The notes under the pieces were generated by a model. The model searched no databases. It was not told the origin of the DNA and was given only the letters and a program-made list of their open reading frames with translations. The translations under genes and the position numbers were made by a program. From assembly GCA_030693335.1 (NCBI GenBank), contig JAUYAU010000015.1:33857-97856 (forward strand): 64,000 nt of DNA, in the 5' to 3' direction. The stretch comes from Sulfuricurvum sp. Its GTDB lineage: Bacteria > Campylobacterota > Campylobacteria > Campylobacterales > Sulfurimonadaceae. Of this stretch, positions 62,799-64,000 are shown piece by piece (position 1 is the stretch's first letter; each line of letters starts with the position of its first letter).

Positions 62799-63863
62799 AT
62801 GAATAATGTATCTAAAGAAGAATCAATCAAGGGTGCTTTTATGGGCGCAATGGTTGCTGATGCGCTGTGTTTAGGGAGTCATTACGAATATGATGCCCAA
62901 AAAATTTATAAAGCCTATGGGAATAAGCCCATTGAAAAATTTATGGCACCCGGTGAAATGATGGGGGGACAGACGCATGGGATTGGCTGGGGAGAGCGAA
63001 ATTATCACCCTGGAAAGAGTGCAGGGGGTACCACTGACTATGGCGATTACAACATCGTAGTCTTAGAACATTTGGCGGCGATTGCGAGTCCTCCAAGAGC
63101 GTTTAGTGTTGCGGTGATGATTCCTCATTGGATGAATCGTTTGGAAAACGGCTGGGGTTCATGGATTTGTACCATGACCAAAGAGACCTATGCACAAGTC
63201 AAAAATGGATTTCCGATTGAACGATTGGGGGGCATATCCAATGCAATGGCGATTCGTCATGTCGCGGCACATGCTTATTATGAAACCGAAGAGGAATTGG
63301 TGGATGTCGCACGTAAAACGATGTTTACCCATAAAAGTGCCGAAGCACTGGGTGGCGGAGAATTTTTTGCTCGTGTGACCCATCGTGTGATACAGGGTGC
63401 AACACCCCAAGACGCAATAGAATCTGTCGCCGTATTGATGGGTGGATTTTTTGAGACGAAAGTAGCTCAGGCCATTGCCAAGTACAAAGAAGCGACTAAT
63501 CCCGACGCGCCGTTGTCGCGTGAACCCTTTGCGGACGATTTAGCGTTAACAAGTATGGCACGTCTTTGGGATATCGGGCGCAGTGAGCCGATCAAGGTAG
63601 GAAAAGCGAGTCCAACTGAAGGGACGCTTCCTGGTGCTGTCTATTTTATTTTAAAATATGCCGATGCCCAAGAGGGTCTAAAGAAAGCACTGCAAGCCAA
63701 TGCGATGGTTGGCGGTGACAATGCTTCACGCGGTATTGCGATAGGAATGGTACTGGGAGCATATAAAGGGGTCAATGCCATTCCAAAGGAATGGAGAGAA
63801 ACATTGGATCAATGGGATTATTGTGATAATCTTCTTAATCAATTACCGCTTCTGAAAAAATAA
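62799..63863 (+). CDS. ADP-ribosylglycohydrolase (DraG-like)
   Basis: 354 residues from ATG 62799, with an AGG 8 bases upstream. ADP-ribosyl hydrolase signatures: KGAFMGAMVADALCLGSHYE, TTDYGDYNIVVLEHLAA and GGDNASRGIAIGMVLGAY with Asp residues that bind two Mg ions. It removes ADP-ribose from Arg or other targets; DraG reactivates nitrogenase reductase elsewhere. No ADP-ribosyltransferase (DraT) or nif gene is in the window, so its target is unknown. Confidence 0.88.
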   Translation: MNNVSKEESIKGAFMGAMVADALCLGSHYEYDAQKIYKAYGNKPIEKFMAPGEMMGGQTHGIGWGERNYHPGKSAGGTTDYGDYNIVVLEHLAAIASPPRAFSVAVMIPHWMNRLENGWGSWICTMTKETYAQVKNGFPIERLGGISNAMAIRHVAAHAYYETEEELVDVARKTMFTHKSAEALGGGEFFARVTHRVIQGATPQDAIESVAVLMGGFFETKVAQAIAKYKEATNPDAPLSREPFADDLALTSMARLWDIGRSEPIKVGKASPTEGTLPGAVYFILKYADAQEGLKKALQANAMVGGDNASRGIAIGMVLGAYKGVNAIPKEWRETLDQWDYCDNLLNQLPLLKK

Positions 63864-63884
63864 ACCATCCTATAAAGAATAGCT

Positions 63885-63928
63885 TAAAGCACTAGTGTGT
63901 TTTTAGGGTGTGCTTTATGGTTTGATTT
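63885..63928 (+). terminator. Terminator hairpin after the ADP-ribosylglycohydrolase gene
   Basis: TAAAGCAC (63885-63892) pairs with GTGCTTTA (63910-63917), loop 17 bases, followed by a GATTTTTTG run. The stem is 22 bases beyond the stop codon. The rest to 64000 is AT-rich, and I see no gene in it. Confidence 0.6.
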
Positions 63929-64000
63929 TTTGAGCATTTTTAACAAAGTGTTCAAATGATCAAATTTAAAAAAAGTAATGCATTTATAAATTGGTCAAAG

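Noticed and set aside
1..64000. Search for insertion sequences, prophage, integrase, CRISPR, rRNA and tRNA
   Set aside because: No transposase, integrase, repeat array or tRNA/rRNA-like sequence was recognised; gene order is conserved across the window. Very short or divergent elements could be missed by eye.

Overview
The window looks like a chromosomal segment of a Campylobacterota (epsilonproteobacterial) bacterium. The evidence is gene order seen almost only in that group: M23 peptidase-lpxC-tsaB-like-thrB-ylxR-infB-rbfA-rimP; aroQ-folK-flhF-flhG-(small membrane protein)-fliA-fliM-fliY; nif3-(Zn ribbon)-waaA-rluA-ffh-rpsP-KH-rimM-trmD-rplS; smpB-ispE-csrA-truB-helicase; lnt / yajC-secD-secF-leuS-lptE-(GGDEF)-folC-mfd. 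From memory these blocks match Campylobacter jejuni loci around Cj0131-0138, Cj0059c-0068, Cj0705-0714, Cj1101-1105 and Cj1085c-1095c. The base composition looks moderate (low to mid 40s % GC by eye), and there are two diguanylate cyclases, a polyphosphate kinase and a DraG-type hydrolase. Together these fit a free-living sulfur-oxidiser such as Sulfuricurvum or Sulfurimonas better than a host-associated Campylobacter; the genus is inference.

Layout. 1-10375 (+): the end of a DHH phosphoesterase, cell-wall peptidase, lpxC, tsaB-like, thrB, the translation-initiation block ylxR-infB-rbfA-rimP, then ribD, ubiE/menG and xseA, most of them overlapping or separated by only a few bases. 10362-12451 (-): signal peptide peptidase and an amidohydrolase of the aminodeoxyfutalosine (menaquinone) deaminase type. 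12546-14834 (+): a three-gene CheY / CheC / PAS-PAS-GGDEF signalling cassette that sits between two genes that are neighbours in C. jejuni. 14906-22830 (+): aroQ, folK and the flagellar regulatory and switch genes flhF, flhG, fliA, fliM, fliY, followed by a LOG-family protein and mnmA. 22823-24058: an MFS transporter. 24050-28194 (-): mtgA, a TRIC-like channel, a gamma carbonic anhydrase-like protein and ppk. 28260-36574 (+): TPR protein, NYN-LOTUS protein, NIF3, Zn ribbon protein, waaA, pseudouridine synthase, then ffh from its own strong promoter and the rpsP-rplS ribosome block behind a structured leader. 36727-41045 (-): smpB, ispE, csrA, truB, UvrD/PcrA helicase. 41184-44101: a LysR regulator (+), an SspB-like protein, a PabC-like enzyme and cysK (-). 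44228-59531: biotin carboxylase (+), lnt (-), then the long plus-strand run yajC-secD-secF-leuS-lptE-GGDEF-folC-mfd-rlmC-like. 59540-63863: YgjP-like protease (-), YmdB phosphoesterase, MagIII-like glycosylase and an unlisted 42-residue lipoprotein (+), ywbE, a 61-residue protein and a cold-shock gene (-), and an ADP-ribosylglycohydrolase (+).

Almost all of the content is conserved housekeeping: translation and ribosome assembly, the envelope (LpxC, WaaA, Lnt, LptE, SecDF, MtgA, M23), flagellar control, and folate, menaquinone and riboflavin steps. I see no CRISPR array, insertion sequence, prophage, rRNA or tRNA. No gene-free stretch exceeds 300 bases; the longest, 62558-62798, holds the cold-shock promoter and long leader. 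The parts most worth a second look are the CheY-CheC-diguanylate cyclase cassette, the second diguanylate cyclase embedded in the Sec/LPS/folate run, a divergent SspB-like gene, the structured RNA between ffh and rpsP, a perfect 18-bp palindrome overlapping the likely ymdB promoter, and the mis-framed ywbE region.
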